Source: Mariniflexile sp. TRM1-10
GTDB lineage: Bacteria > Bacteroidota > Bacteroidia > Flavobacteriales > Flavobacteriaceae
Direction of reading: 5' to 3'
NCBI RefSeq assembly: GCF_003425985.1
Contig: NZ_CP022985.1
Coordinates: forward strand, 1,959,501 to 2,023,500
DNA: 64,000 nucleotides
In this document: piece by piece, positions 36,701 to 45,830 of the stretch
How positions within the stretch are numbered: the stretch's first letter is position 1
Layout: every line of letters begins with the position of its first letter
Notes under the pieces: model-generated
Database searches by the model: none
What the model saw: only the letters and a program-made list of their open reading frames with translations
Told to the model about the DNA's origin: nothing
Translations under genes and position numbers: made by a program

Positions 36701-39183
36701 ATAATTTAAAATTCCGATTTAGAACTTCCGGAGGATTTTATTATATAGATATTGAAAATGACACGCCAAATATTGATCCAGAATATTTTACTGAAGATTT
36801 TACCGATTATTTCAAAATAGGAGATTATCCCTTTATTGATTTGTCATTTTGTGCTAGAGGCAGAGAAGATGGTGCTTTTCATGATATTGATAATTATAAA
36901 TTTTTAATAGATGCGAAAGAATTAGAAGTGCAATCTGTTTCAACAACTCAAGTAGTATTAAAATTATCTTCATCACAAATAAATTTTACTTATACAGATC
37001 CAGAACATAATCCTTTTAATGATAATGATTGGTATTCTTATACACAAGGCTCCAATGTTAATGGCCCTAGTAATACAAAAAAAGGTAAAAATAACTGTCC
37101 TGCAGGAGAATCTGGAGGGTTTTACCACCATTCAATTTATTATAAATTATTAGCAAGTAAAGTGCCTAATGACCAAACTGGAGGTGGTTTGAGGGTAAAA
37201 TCTATTACTCTTGAAGATGAAAGTAACAATAAATACCATACCAAGTATTATTATAATCAACCAGGTACTTATAAAGAAAAGAATGTTGGTACATACAAAT
37301 CATCTGGAATAACGTCTTTTGCTCCTGTTAATGGATTAAAATTTGTACCATATCAATCAGAATTACCTGGCGCAGGAGTTATGTACGAATATGTAACAAT
37401 GGTTTCCGAATCAGATCAAGGAATTCCATTGGGTGAAACAAGATATCGATTTTATACGCTGCAACCAGTAAAGGATATTTTTGATCCTAATCTTACTATG
37501 TACGATGACCAAGGTAAAGAAATATTCAATGCCACTGTTGAAAATGCAAATAATCACAGTGAAGGATTATTACATAATGATCAAAAAGTTTATGCTAAGA
37601 AAATAAACATAGATGTAAATACATCTTTGGTTGGTCAATTTAGATCTATTGAAGAATTTAATAATGAAGGTCATTTATTGAAAAAAACCGAGAAAAGTTA
37701 TTTGAGTGGAGTTGATTTAGCTAGTTATTCCAATAGAGGATATGTGCGAGAATCTTTCCAAAGCATGAAGTCTATTTTTAAAGCAAATAGCAGTAACCAA
37801 AGCCCTGTATTACAAAAGCGATTACTTTCACTATCGAGTAGAAGAGATTATAATAGTGTTTTATCAAGGGTTACAACTACTACACAATTTGGAAAAAATA
37901 CTGAAATATATAGTAATGCCGATCCAGAAACCGGAGCTTTTAGGAGAACAGAAACAACGATGTCCGATGGTACAAAACAAATAGTAGAAAAAATACCAGC
38001 CTACGAAAAATATCCTTTAATGGGCTCTAAAGTAACAAACCCATCAAATAAGAATATGTTAGTACAAGAGGCAATGTCTATTTCTAAATTATCAGGACCA
38101 AATGCTTATGGAACATTGAGTGCCAGCATAACCACTTGGAATAAGGATTGGACTTATAGGGATGAATTTGGGATGGAAAGTTCTGCAGGGGAAGTGCCTG
38201 TATGGCGTAAGCATAAAACCTATCTTTGGAAAGATGAAGTAAATGCAACAACAGGAGCATATAACACAGGTGTAAGTGAATATAATAACTATTTCAACTG
38301 GGGTGCAGGGACACCAACCAGTAGCAAATGGCAAAATATTTCAGAGATTACACGATATACACATTGGTCATCGCCTATTGAAACTAAAGATATCAATGGG
38401 AACTTTGCCTCTTCGAAGATGGCCGATAATTTTAGTAAAACAGTAGCAAGTGGTAATGCGCGATATACAGAGATGTATTATAGTGGAGCAGAAAATATGG
38501 TGTCTGGGAATAATTTTGACGGAGAAGTTTTGGGAGCTAATTTCAGGCAATCAGGAATTGCACATACCGGTGATTATTCGGTTAAAACAAATGCGGCAAA
38601 CGATAAGGTTTTTGAAATTTTAGGTAATGTAGGTGCTAATAGTACTGATTATACAAAAGACTTTAGACCAGGGAAATACAAAGTATCTTTTTGGATGTAT
38701 CATAGTTCTGGGGCAGCTAGCCAAACAGGAGCCAATTTAAAACTTAATGGAACTAGTGTTCCTATGTCTGAATCTGTTGAAGCAGGCAGTTGGAAACAAT
38801 ATAATTATTATGTTGACCTAATTGCTAGTTCAAGCGTTAGTCTCTATGTGACCAATACAAATGGCGGCAATTATTATTTTGATGATTTTAGGCTCCATCC
38901 TGTATATACGTCTATGAACAGTTATGTTTACGATAAAGTTACCGATGAGCTTCTCTATATTCTAGATGCTAATAATATGGCAACTAGATATGTTTATGAT
39001 GCTGCAGGTAGGTTATGTAAAACGTATGTTGAAGTGCCTACGCAGGTTAGAACTTCGGGTAGTTATAACAATGCATCCATCAATTCTTATACAGGAGGGT
39101 TTAAGCTCATAAACGAAAACAAATACCACTACCAAAGTATGACAACCGAGGGTTGTGGAGACTGTTGTAATTATTTACCATAA
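33745..39183 (+). CDS. Giant RHS/SpvB-like secreted protein (B-component-like)
   Basis: 1812 aa. After a signal peptide (about 1-32) comes FEPVDATDMVNLSTGDTAYV, then a block like the start of RHS/Tc-B shells (GGFPVTLSYHSGIPLDMESS, WVGLGWNINTGAIARG). A Gly/Ser-rich repetitive stretch of about 130 residues (about 130-265; e.g. SISTDGSYSVGFGVGFGSKG) is unusual. The long centre has SpvB/RHS-like strands; a carbohydrate-binding-like part is near 1610-1710 (NGGNYYFDDFRLHP). YD repeats appear only at the end (YVYDAAGRLCKTYVEV). The C-terminus CGDCCNYLP is Cys-rich. It lacks the RHS core motif, which is in the next large protein, so the two may form a split shell like TcB and TcC (inference). Confidence 0.78.
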   Translation: MKKNKFSHKVIAVFLTLNFLTSIIPVNYLFANNNGPNAPEASGFEPVDATDMVNLSTGDTAYVLPLIDVGGFPVTLSYHSGIPLDMESSWVGLGWNINTGAIARGVSATPDDWSSAKTLDFIYFQDSQTFYSINVGIGISKAAEVGVGMSWGSNKSLSGSVFGSFAGISASISTDGSYSVGFGVGFGSKGSETSGVGAGISISGNINGGKPTVGLGVGGRSGNLTGSLGVSLSDSGASFSISGGYSNRKAYDKGQSGSGGISVGNYSSGDFDISSKGFYIPIQLGPFSLGFGKQKVTYTLKKGYGKTGYGILYANQAASNDLNINNEGIPTNHRFGDYQNRYVYTDMYDQVLPQSEGEFIADSQDENMKLNFSFAGYDSYEVNATGIAGGMKPKVFENATLFGLGYKGSYPNSGTDEKMRIYNHNSSGSTNYLPTKSLGGSNNFVFYFDGQFTQKTQIAPLNYTSSFSFNTDQNKTMKDYLPTGKVADNNRKKSGNYVEVFTNYQIRTGQATGLLEPEGLPHTSRTNLDYKDSGIGGYKITAPDGKIYHFALPVYNYERVERTNLQNASGNYVNEKRQYTAFATHWLLTAITGPDFVDTNSNNFPDANDYGYWVRLDHGKWSNAYTWRSPYNGVNYSTNELGKIGTEDFGNYQYGRKDLYYLDKIVTQTHTAYFVKDIRYDATGATTNGTNNESSFIYSYNVGFDRIPDNTSSGGTDPWVRENGITYKREYQLLLDKIVIVPSQFDNVQKDDSYQTLNSQNLPGYIANDSYQLQYNTNPDAGFYAERNARPTVYLHQEEDVYDIKDFANFDYSKAIKTIQLKYDYELATGSPSSYQCYNNTSASNPPNTNKGKLSLKSVQFLGRNLAKYMPPYKFDYKGSGTSGLVYPMGHNINDNQEVKKAKDEWGFIDEQYYLKNYLKTTFNSEPGDSNYKTLFNQYYSQFANSHGPDNWSLKKITTPTGSTINFEYEEDDYYIEAFARRYWVDNLKFRFRTSGGFYYIDIENDTPNIDPEYFTEDFTDYFKIGDYPFIDLSFCARGREDGAFHDIDNYKFLIDAKELEVQSVSTTQVVLKLSSSQINFTYTDPEHNPFNDNDWYSYTQGSNVNGPSNTKKGKNNCPAGESGGFYHHSIYYKLLASKVPNDQTGGGLRVKSITLEDESNNKYHTKYYYNQPGTYKEKNVGTYKSSGITSFAPVNGLKFVPYQSELPGAGVMYEYVTMVSESDQGIPLGETRYRFYTLQPVKDIFDPNLTMYDDQGKEIFNATVENANNHSEGLLHNDQKVYAKKINIDVNTSLVGQFRSIEEFNNEGHLLKKTEKSYLSGVDLASYSNRGYVRESFQSMKSIFKANSSNQSPVLQKRLLSLSSRRDYNSVLSRVTTTTQFGKNTEIYSNADPETGAFRRTETTMSDGTKQIVEKIPAYEKYPLMGSKVTNPSNKNMLVQEAMSISKLSGPNAYGTLSASITTWNKDWTYRDEFGMESSAGEVPVWRKHKTYLWKDEVNATTGAYNTGVSEYNNYFNWGAGTPTSSKWQNISEITRYTHWSSPIETKDINGNFASSKMADNFSKTVASGNARYTEMYYSGAENMVSGNNFDGEVLGANFRQSGIAHTGDYSVKTNAANDKVFEILGNVGANSTDYTKDFRPGKYKVSFWMYHSSGAASQTGANLKLNGTSVPMSESVEAGSWKQYNYYVDLIASSSVSLYVTNTNGGNYYFDDFRLHPVYTSMNSYVYDKVTDELLYILDANNMATRYVYDAAGRLCKTYVEVPTQVRTSGSYNNASINSYTGGFKLINENKYHYQSMTTEGCGDCCNYLP

Positions 39184-39200
39184 TTATAAAAAAACTAAGT

Positions 39201-39656
39201 ATGAAAAATTTTTTTAGAAATATCAGTTTTGTCCTGTTAGTGCTAATACTCCACAATCCTTTATGGTCGCAAGAATCAAGTAATAATATAGAGGAATTGT
39301 TAATAGGAAGTAGGGTTTTTGACTATAAGAACTCGATGGAACATATGGATTCAAGTGCTAAATCCCATTGCCAAAAAATGAGAACAGAAAGGAAAGAGAA
39401 AGTACGGAGCAATTACGAGGGTCGGGTAATTACCTTTAATGATAATGGTGGATATAGCCAAAAGTTAGTCAATGGTAAAGAATTTTTAGGAAGATGGGAA
39501 ACCAATGGTGATAGAATACTTATCACAGACGCAGGAGCTGTTTTACGAGAATATAAAATTATCTCAGTTTCTGCATCAGAACTGGTTTTAAAACCAAAAG
39601 TAGAAGCTAGTTTAAAACCTTTAATGTCAGAGTGGCATTTTATAAAATCTTATTAA
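39201..39656 (+). CDS. Small secreted protein between the two RHS genes
   Basis: 151 aa with signal peptide MKNFFRNISFVLLVLILHNP ending near LWSQ. The mature part includes VITFNDNGGYSQKLVNGKEF and LGRWETNGDRILITDAG, a small lipocalin/META-like strand pattern. No cysteine pair or catalytic motif is evident. It sits 17 bases after the first RHS gene and 2 before the second, so it is co-translated with both. It might help their assembly; that rests on position only. Confidence 0.65.
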   Translation: MKNFFRNISFVLLVLILHNPLWSQESSNNIEELLIGSRVFDYKNSMEHMDSSAKSHCQKMRTERKEKVRSNYEGRVITFNDNGGYSQKLVNGKEFLGRWETNGDRILITDAGAVLREYKIISVSASELVLKPKVEASLKPLMSEWHFIKSY

Positions 39657-39658
39657 CT

Positions 39659-42600
39659 ATGGAACAACTACATTCATCTTTTGAAAATAGATCATTATTG
39701 TCGTATTTAACAATACTGATTGTGTTTCTGAGCCCTTATGTTTTATTCTCTCAAAATATAAGCGGGGAAATTTATCCCAATCAAGGCGAGACGGAAACTT
39801 ATTATTTAACAGATCCTTATGGAGCATACGAAGTAGTATATTGGGAGGAACATGAAGGTCATATAATAGGTCCTAATAATGAAGGTACGGTTGTGGTAGA
39901 ATGGTGTATAGAAGGAACACAGAGCCTGGGGGTCACTTATATAAACACAACTAACAATGAAGAAATTTATGTTCAAATAGCTGTCCATGTACAACCACCT
40001 TCAACACCATACAACCCAATAGTTGATTCTTACGAATGTGGACAGGCTACTTTAATAAGCAACGGAACTCCACCCTGTGGAGTTAGTTGGTATTGGCAAG
40101 GAAAAAATTCGAATGGTACGAGTACTTCGTTGGGAACATCGAGTCAACCGTTTATAGCAAATTTAGGCACGGGAACTTATTATATTCGCGCAAGAAATAA
40201 TAATGGTACATGGAGCGGGGGGTCAGGTTCTGTTTATGCAGAAATAGAGCTAGAAGTAGTTTGGTATGCAGATTCAGATGGTGACGGCTTAGGAGACCCA
40301 AATACAACCCAATCATCATGTTCTCAGCCTTCTGGATATGTATTTAATAGTAATGATCAATGTCCTGCTCAGTCAGGACCATCTAGCAATAATGGCTGCC
40401 CGGTAAGTGGTGATGATGCTAGAAACTGGGTACATTCAGAATCGTATAATTTGTCGGGAACATTAATAGGGGCTAACCGAAACTATTATAATTTTTTAGG
40501 CAAGCATGATCAGTCCCTTAGTTATGATGCTAAAAAAGATAAAATATGGGCTAATCAAACGTTATACGATAATCACGGTAGGGCTGCAATACAGACATTG
40601 AGTGCACCCGTTTATTCAGGATATAATATTAGTTATAAGGATAATTTAATCAAAGACAGCGCAGGAGGAACCTATGATAAAAACGATTTTGATGGTGCTT
40701 CAACCTTACAGAATCCTTCCCAGGTAAGCTTAAACTCAACAATAAGTAAGCTAGGATGGTATTATAGTGATAATAATACAAATGAACAGTATCAAGATAT
40801 TACTTCATATCCTTTTAACAGACAAGTATACAGTAAATTATTGCCTGGTTCGGTTAATAAGGTCTTAGGAGGAAATAAAACAAATGGGGAATGGTTGCAA
40901 TCTTATAGTTTTTCAATGCCGGTGGCCCAAGAAATGTATTATGCCTTTGGGAAAGATTATTTTGGTACACCCGATGCTATTTTAGCGGAGGACACCGGTA
41001 GTTACAGTAGCTCTAGCGAGGGATTCTATCAATTACAATTGGTGTCTTGCGACACAGGAACCATTGAAAATAGGATTATATTGGTCGAGGCATCTACTAG
41101 TTTTGTATTTCAATCTGGTAAAATTTATGAGGCTACTTGGGGATTGTCAGGATATTATACCTTGTCGTATGCAAGTTATTTAGGGGATGTTAATAGTAGT
41201 TATATTTATGATGTTGAATTATCCAGTACTATTTATAAAGAATGCCCTATTTATCCATACAATTTAAAGGTAACAAAAACGGTTAGTCGAGATGTTAATG
41301 GTATTGAGACCGTAATTTTTACCGATAGTGATGGTAACACCTTAGCCGCAGCTAGAAGCGGAAATGAAGAAAACAATCCAAAACAGTATGAGGTAGTATC
41401 TCCAATAAATGAACAAGGCTTTGTTGATATCCATATCCCGGTAGGGTGTGGTGGGACGGTCACTTTTGAAGGTCGTAATGATGCGAAGTTTAATGTGTAC
41501 GACTTAATAAGTGATAGTACCACACCAATAAGTTCCAATGTTAGTGGAAATGTTAATTTATCTCCGGGTTTTTACCGTATTCAGGAAGTAACTTCTGTAC
41601 CCTATAGCAAGAATCCATATCCGTATGTGACCATATCTGCAGGAGGAAGTGTTTCACTGGTAAAACCAACAGAAGCGGTTGGGATACGTTATAAAGTAAA
41701 CTATTATGATTATAGTTTAAATTTTTACGATAGGGCAGGCAGACTCACCAAGAATGTCCAGCCTCTTGGCTTTGACAATGCTTTAACGTTGAACACTTCA
41801 ACCAGAAATCATACTTTAACAAGTACGTTTGCCTACAACAGTTTAGGACAATTGTTAAGTACGGCAAGTCCCGATGAAGGCAGTGCAGAATTTAAATACC
41901 GTAAAGATGGGCAAATACGGTATTCCCAAAATGTGTTACAAGCTTTAGCAGGAGAATTTTCATATACCAATTATGATGTGTTGGGAAGACCTATAGAAAG
42001 CGGAGTGATTACAAACAACAATTTTGCAACTTCCGATCCTGATGGGACGCTTCCTTCAGGAACTACCAAGGAAGTACAAAATATACTATATGATATCCCG
42101 GATGCTTCTTTAGATGCCAAATTAACCGCCAATGGAATTTCTTTAACAAACTATAAGCAGACCTTTTTGTTTGGCAATGTATCTAAAACAGAAAACAATC
42201 AAACCAGCTCCTGGTATAGCTATGATGTACAAGGACGTGTAAAGTGGATAATACAGGAAATATCCGGACTGGGACTAAAGACCATAGACTATGAATATGA
42301 TTATGTAAGTGGTCAGATATTGGCGGTCGATTACCAACGTAATAATGCATCAGAACGGTTTATTCATGCTTATCACTATGACTCTATAAATGGCCAATTG
42401 GTTAAGGTGAGTACCTCTACAAATGATAGCAATTATACTACGCAAGCCGAATATGAGTATTATGAAACAGGCGCGCTAAAGCGTGTTGAATTGGCTCCCG
42501 ATACCAATGGAAATCCATTGCAGGGTATTGATTATGTGTATAACATAAATGGACAGCTAAAAAGTATTAACCATCCCAGCCTAACAGCCAGTAAAGACCC

Positions 42601-44584
42601 GGGAGGCGATGCCAACGATTTGTTTGGGATGCAGATTGATTACCATCAGGACGATTATTTGCGAACAACAAACAATATAGAAACCACTGTTTTTGGACAG
42701 GATCAATATAACGGAAATATAAAAGGGGTCCGTTGGAACAACAATACCTACCATGCAGGAACAAATAAAGAAACGGTTTACGATTATCGTTATAACAAAA
42801 GCAATTGGCTAACAGATGCGCACTATGGGAACTATAGCACGCCGGTACCAACTACGGCCGATGAAACGGTAACCTCAACGGCTGTAACAACAAGTGGTAA
42901 CACCTTAAATTTAGAGGCCACCCTTAGTATCACCTTACAACCCGGGTTTCATGCACAAAGCGGAAGTACCTTTACCGCCGTAATTAATGATGAAGATGGG
43001 TTTTTAGGGAACGGCGATTACGATGTTTCGGGCATTACCTATGATGCCAATGGGAACATTAAAACCCTAAAGCGTAACAAGAATACCGAAAATGGCAGCA
43101 ATGCTATGGACAACCTGAGTTATGTGTACGATCCTGTAAAGCCCAACCAATTAGCATGGGTAGACGATGCCGCTGGCGATGTGGCAAACGCAGACGACAT
43201 AGGAGACCAAGATGCTGGCAACTACGTATACAATAGTATTGGGCAATTAATAGAAAATCATGAATATGCTACTATCGCCGACCCAACCAATATTATTAGA
43301 TATAAGTATAATGCAAGTGGTTTAGTAACCGAGGTATCCAAAAAAAATGTACCTTTGGTCAAGTTCTTTTACAATGATAAAGGGCACCGTGTAAAAAAGG
43401 AAAGTTACACGATAAATGGAGGAATAAGTTCATTGACAGGTACACAGTATTATGTACGTGATGCAGCTGGTACAGCCTTAGCTATTTATAATGGCACAAC
43501 TGTAACGGAGCATACCATTTATGGGGCAAGCCGTTTGGGTGTTTATAATAAAAGTGATGGCTCAAGTCATTACCAGCTAACCGACCATTTAGGTAATGTG
43601 CGTGCTGTAACAGGCAGGGCCAGTAACGGTACGTCTTTGGCAATAGTATCTACAATAGATTACTATCCCTTCGGGATGCCGATGCCTAATCGAAACATCG
43701 AGGGAAATTACCGCTACAAATACCAAGGACAGGAAAAAGACCCTGAGACTGGGAAAGAGGCTTTTGAGCTTCGTTTATGGGATAGCAGGATTGGGAGGTG
43801 GTTAAGTCCTGACCCCATGGGAATACATCATACACCATATCAAGGTATGGCTAATAATCCTGTAATTGTTGTAGACCTCAATGGTGGATATCCTACACCT
43901 TTAGAAGCTGCATTAATGGCTGCTTATGTGTACGATCCAAATATAACTTTAATAGGGAATTGGAAATACTCAACCATAGTTAACTTTAATATTGATGATT
44001 CTCAGTCAGGGCTCTATGGGTTCTTATTTGAAAGAAGGGATGAAAAAACTGGAATAATGGAGTATGCTTATGCTTATGCAGGTACAATAGATTGGAAAGA
44101 TTGGAAGAATAATGCCCAACAGTTTATTGGTAGTTCTGAACAATATGCACAGGCTTTAAAAGTCTCCACTAGGTTATCAGTTTATCTTGGGCAACAAGAA
44201 CTTACTTTTGTTGGGCATTCACTAGGCGGTGGACAAGCTAATTATTCCTCGCTTGCCACAGGTAGGCTGTCTATTACGTTTGATCCTGCTTGGTTATCTC
44301 AAGCTAGTATAAATAAAATTAATAGTACAATTCCGTTAGCATATCGTCCAGCAGTTCAACAAATCAATTATATTCCAAAAGGAGCTTCATTACACCAACT
44401 TCAACATAAAACAGCAGCAACGGCCTTTGTTAAACCTATAGGGGAAAATGTTTTTGTAGGTGAATTCAAGGATAATTTTAGATTAAAGCTTTGGGAAGTT
44501 CATGATATTAATAATATTATTCAAAATATACTATCCACCTTTAGCTATGGGAAAGATGATAAAGCGGGTTGTGGCTGCCGATAA
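39659..44584 (+). CDS. RHS-repeat polymorphic toxin with lipase-like C-terminus
   Basis: 1641 aa. The start ATG gives a signal-like helix (LTILIVFLSPYVLFSQ). Then come Ig-like parts, one TSP3-type loop (DSDGDGLGDPNTTQSS), many YD repeats (YSYDVQGRVKWIIQ, YVYNINGQLKSI, YVYDPVKPNQLAW) and the RHS-associated core DHLGNVRAVTG...YYPFGMPMPNR, YKYQGQEKDPETG, LRLWDSRIGRWLSPDPM. After the core boundary the variable tip (about 1410-1641) contains FVGHSLGGGQANYSS, an alpha/beta-hydrolase nucleophile elbow with Ser about 1521. The tip is therefore probably a class 3-type (phospho)lipase toxin. The neighbour downstream is a plausible immunity gene. Confidence 0.87.
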   Translation: MEQLHSSFENRSLLSYLTILIVFLSPYVLFSQNISGEIYPNQGETETYYLTDPYGAYEVVYWEEHEGHIIGPNNEGTVVVEWCIEGTQSLGVTYINTTNNEEIYVQIAVHVQPPSTPYNPIVDSYECGQATLISNGTPPCGVSWYWQGKNSNGTSTSLGTSSQPFIANLGTGTYYIRARNNNGTWSGGSGSVYAEIELEVVWYADSDGDGLGDPNTTQSSCSQPSGYVFNSNDQCPAQSGPSSNNGCPVSGDDARNWVHSESYNLSGTLIGANRNYYNFLGKHDQSLSYDAKKDKIWANQTLYDNHGRAAIQTLSAPVYSGYNISYKDNLIKDSAGGTYDKNDFDGASTLQNPSQVSLNSTISKLGWYYSDNNTNEQYQDITSYPFNRQVYSKLLPGSVNKVLGGNKTNGEWLQSYSFSMPVAQEMYYAFGKDYFGTPDAILAEDTGSYSSSSEGFYQLQLVSCDTGTIENRIILVEASTSFVFQSGKIYEATWGLSGYYTLSYASYLGDVNSSYIYDVELSSTIYKECPIYPYNLKVTKTVSRDVNGIETVIFTDSDGNTLAAARSGNEENNPKQYEVVSPINEQGFVDIHIPVGCGGTVTFEGRNDAKFNVYDLISDSTTPISSNVSGNVNLSPGFYRIQEVTSVPYSKNPYPYVTISAGGSVSLVKPTEAVGIRYKVNYYDYSLNFYDRAGRLTKNVQPLGFDNALTLNTSTRNHTLTSTFAYNSLGQLLSTASPDEGSAEFKYRKDGQIRYSQNVLQALAGEFSYTNYDVLGRPIESGVITNNNFATSDPDGTLPSGTTKEVQNILYDIPDASLDAKLTANGISLTNYKQTFLFGNVSKTENNQTSSWYSYDVQGRVKWIIQEISGLGLKTIDYEYDYVSGQILAVDYQRNNASERFIHAYHYDSINGQLVKVSTSTNDSNYTTQAEYEYYETGALKRVELAPDTNGNPLQGIDYVYNINGQLKSINHPSLTASKDPGGDANDLFGMQIDYHQDDYLRTTNNIETTVFGQDQYNGNIKGVRWNNNTYHAGTNKETVYDYRYNKSNWLTDAHYGNYSTPVPTTADETVTSTAVTTSGNTLNLEATLSITLQPGFHAQSGSTFTAVINDEDGFLGNGDYDVSGITYDANGNIKTLKRNKNTENGSNAMDNLSYVYDPVKPNQLAWVDDAAGDVANADDIGDQDAGNYVYNSIGQLIENHEYATIADPTNIIRYKYNASGLVTEVSKKNVPLVKFFYNDKGHRVKKESYTINGGISSLTGTQYYVRDAAGTALAIYNGTTVTEHTIYGASRLGVYNKSDGSSHYQLTDHLGNVRAVTGRASNGTSLAIVSTIDYYPFGMPMPNRNIEGNYRYKYQGQEKDPETGKEAFELRLWDSRIGRWLSPDPMGIHHTPYQGMANNPVIVVDLNGGYPTPLEAALMAAYVYDPNITLIGNWKYSTIVNFNIDDSQSGLYGFLFERRDEKTGIMEYAYAYAGTIDWKDWKNNAQQFIGSSEQYAQALKVSTRLSVYLGQQELTFVGHSLGGGQANYSSLATGRLSITFDPAWLSQASINKINSTIPLAYRPAVQQINYIPKGASLHQLQHKTAATAFVKPIGENVFVGEFKDNFRLKLWEVHDINNIIQNILSTFSYGKDDKAGCGCR

Positions 44585-44610
44585 AGTTTTTTAAAATTAA
44601 TTTTTTAGTT

Positions 44611-45414
44611 ATGAGATATGTGTTTTTTATAGTTAATATCATGTTTTTTTTAAGTTCTTGTGAACATAGTAACCCAGCCTTTAGATTTTCAAATTTTTAT
44701 GGTACACCTGCAGAAACCCTTGTTAAAGCAATAAAAAGTAATGATGTAGAGGGGATTAGACAAGAAGTATTAAAAAAACATGTTGATATTAATTTTGAAG
44801 ATGAAGAATATGAAGTATCCTTACTTGCATTAGCTATCGCTAATAACAAAAAAGATGCTTTTGAAGAATTATTAAGGCTTGGAGCTAATCCCAATATTGA
44901 TAATTCTTCTTGTGTGAGCCCCTTAAAATCAGCCATAAGATACAATCATAATTGTGATACTTTTTTTATTAAAAAAATATTAGAGTATGGTGCAAATATT
45001 ACGCCTAGATTTCCTAGTAAATGTAATCAAGCATACGATCCGATACCCGAAACAATATTACACTACAATGAAGAAAGTAAAGTGAAATGTGGTTTTGCGA
45101 TTTTAAAGTTATTGACCTCAAAGCTAAACAACCCTGACTTATTATCTTTGTACAATAGTCCTGAAGATTATCAGGAAAATATTATTTATAATTGTTTAGA
45201 AGACAGGAATTTAAGTGCTTTAAAGTATTTAATAGTTGATTTAAAGTTTAAAGTTCCAGAAAAAATATTTATAGACGGTACTGTATTGCTGCATTATCAA
45301 GGGTATAAATCTTTAGATGAGATTCTTAAAAGCAGGGAATTTTCGTTTAATGAGCCCAATAAATTTAGAGAAAAGGCTAAGGACGAAATCTTGAATTATT
45401 TAAAAAAGGAATAA
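44611..45414 (+). CDS. Ankyrin-repeat lipoprotein, probable immunity protein
   Basis: 267 aa. The frame is open from 44569, but the ATG at 44611 gives a lipoprotein signal (MRYVFFIVNIMFFLSSC, lipobox LSSC). Ankyrin repeats are clear: ETLVKAIKSNDVEGIRQEVL, SLLALAIANNKKDAFEELLR with LGANPNID, SPLKSAIRYNHN with KKILEYGANI, and a later LKYLIVDLKFKV. Ankyrin proteins are a known immunity family for polymorphic toxins. Position straight after the lipase tip of the RHS toxin supports immunity by binding it in the periplasm. The last gene of the RHS operon. Confidence 0.75.
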   Translation: MRYVFFIVNIMFFLSSCEHSNPAFRFSNFYGTPAETLVKAIKSNDVEGIRQEVLKKHVDINFEDEEYEVSLLALAIANNKKDAFEELLRLGANPNIDNSSCVSPLKSAIRYNHNCDTFFIKKILEYGANITPRFPSKCNQAYDPIPETILHYNEESKVKCGFAILKLLTSKLNNPDLLSLYNSPEDYQENIIYNCLEDRNLSALKYLIVDLKFKVPEKIFIDGTVLLHYQGYKSLDEILKSREFSFNEPNKFREKAKDEILNYLKKE

Positions 45415-45469
45415 CCCCAGCTCCCCAAAGTCTACTAAAAACAAACGTTTCTAATAGTTTTGGGGTGCT

Positions 45470-45493
45470 GTGCGAAGTCTCCCGACTTCGCAC
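45470..45493. terminator. Hairpin after the ankyrin gene
   Basis: GTGCGAAGTC-TCCC-GACTTCGCAC is a perfect 10-bp stem. A wider weak stem (AGCTCCCCAAA near 45418 with TTTGGGGTGCT near 45459) precedes it. No U-run follows, so this may be a REP-like repeat or 3'-end stabiliser. Confidence 0.5.
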
Positions 45494-45607
45494 CCATTCC
45501 CATAGACAATTCCAACTTTATCAAAGTCAATATTCATTGTATCTGGTAAAATTATTCAGGTTCAAAACATCAACCACAGGAATATCCGTTTTTTTCTATA
45601 TTTTACA

Positions 45608-45680
45608 ACGCTTCACCTTTCACGTTTTCTTTCACGTTTCACCTTTCACCTTTCACCTTTCACGTTTTCACGCTTCACCC
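45608..45680. repeat. TTTCACC/TTTCACG short tandem repeats
   Basis: CTTCACC, TTTCACG, TTTCACC and related 7-mers follow each other about nine times. Simple repeats of this sort can shorten or lengthen by slippage. Here they lie about 60 bases before the operator of the 45831 gene. Confidence 0.75.
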
Positions 45681-45741
45681 CATATACAATCAAGCACATC
45701 CAGCATATTTAAACAACTTCATAAAACCACCTTAATATTTC

Positions 45742-45808
45742 TAAGTAAAAACCTTACTAATTCTAAGGAATAACCTTATCCGTTTTAGGAAAAAAATGCA
45801 TATTTTTA
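45742..45808 (+). promoter_or_regulatory. Tandem palindromic operator and -7 element for the lipoprotein pair
   Basis: TAAGT-aaaaa-CCTTA (45742-45756) and TAAGG-aataa-CCTTA (45764-45778), 22 bp apart, are followed after exactly 22 nt by TATTTTTA (45801-45808). This is the same layout as the sites at 30501-30567 and 30737-30803. Confidence 0.65.
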
Positions 45809-45830
45809 TCAACTAAAATTAAGTAAAAAT

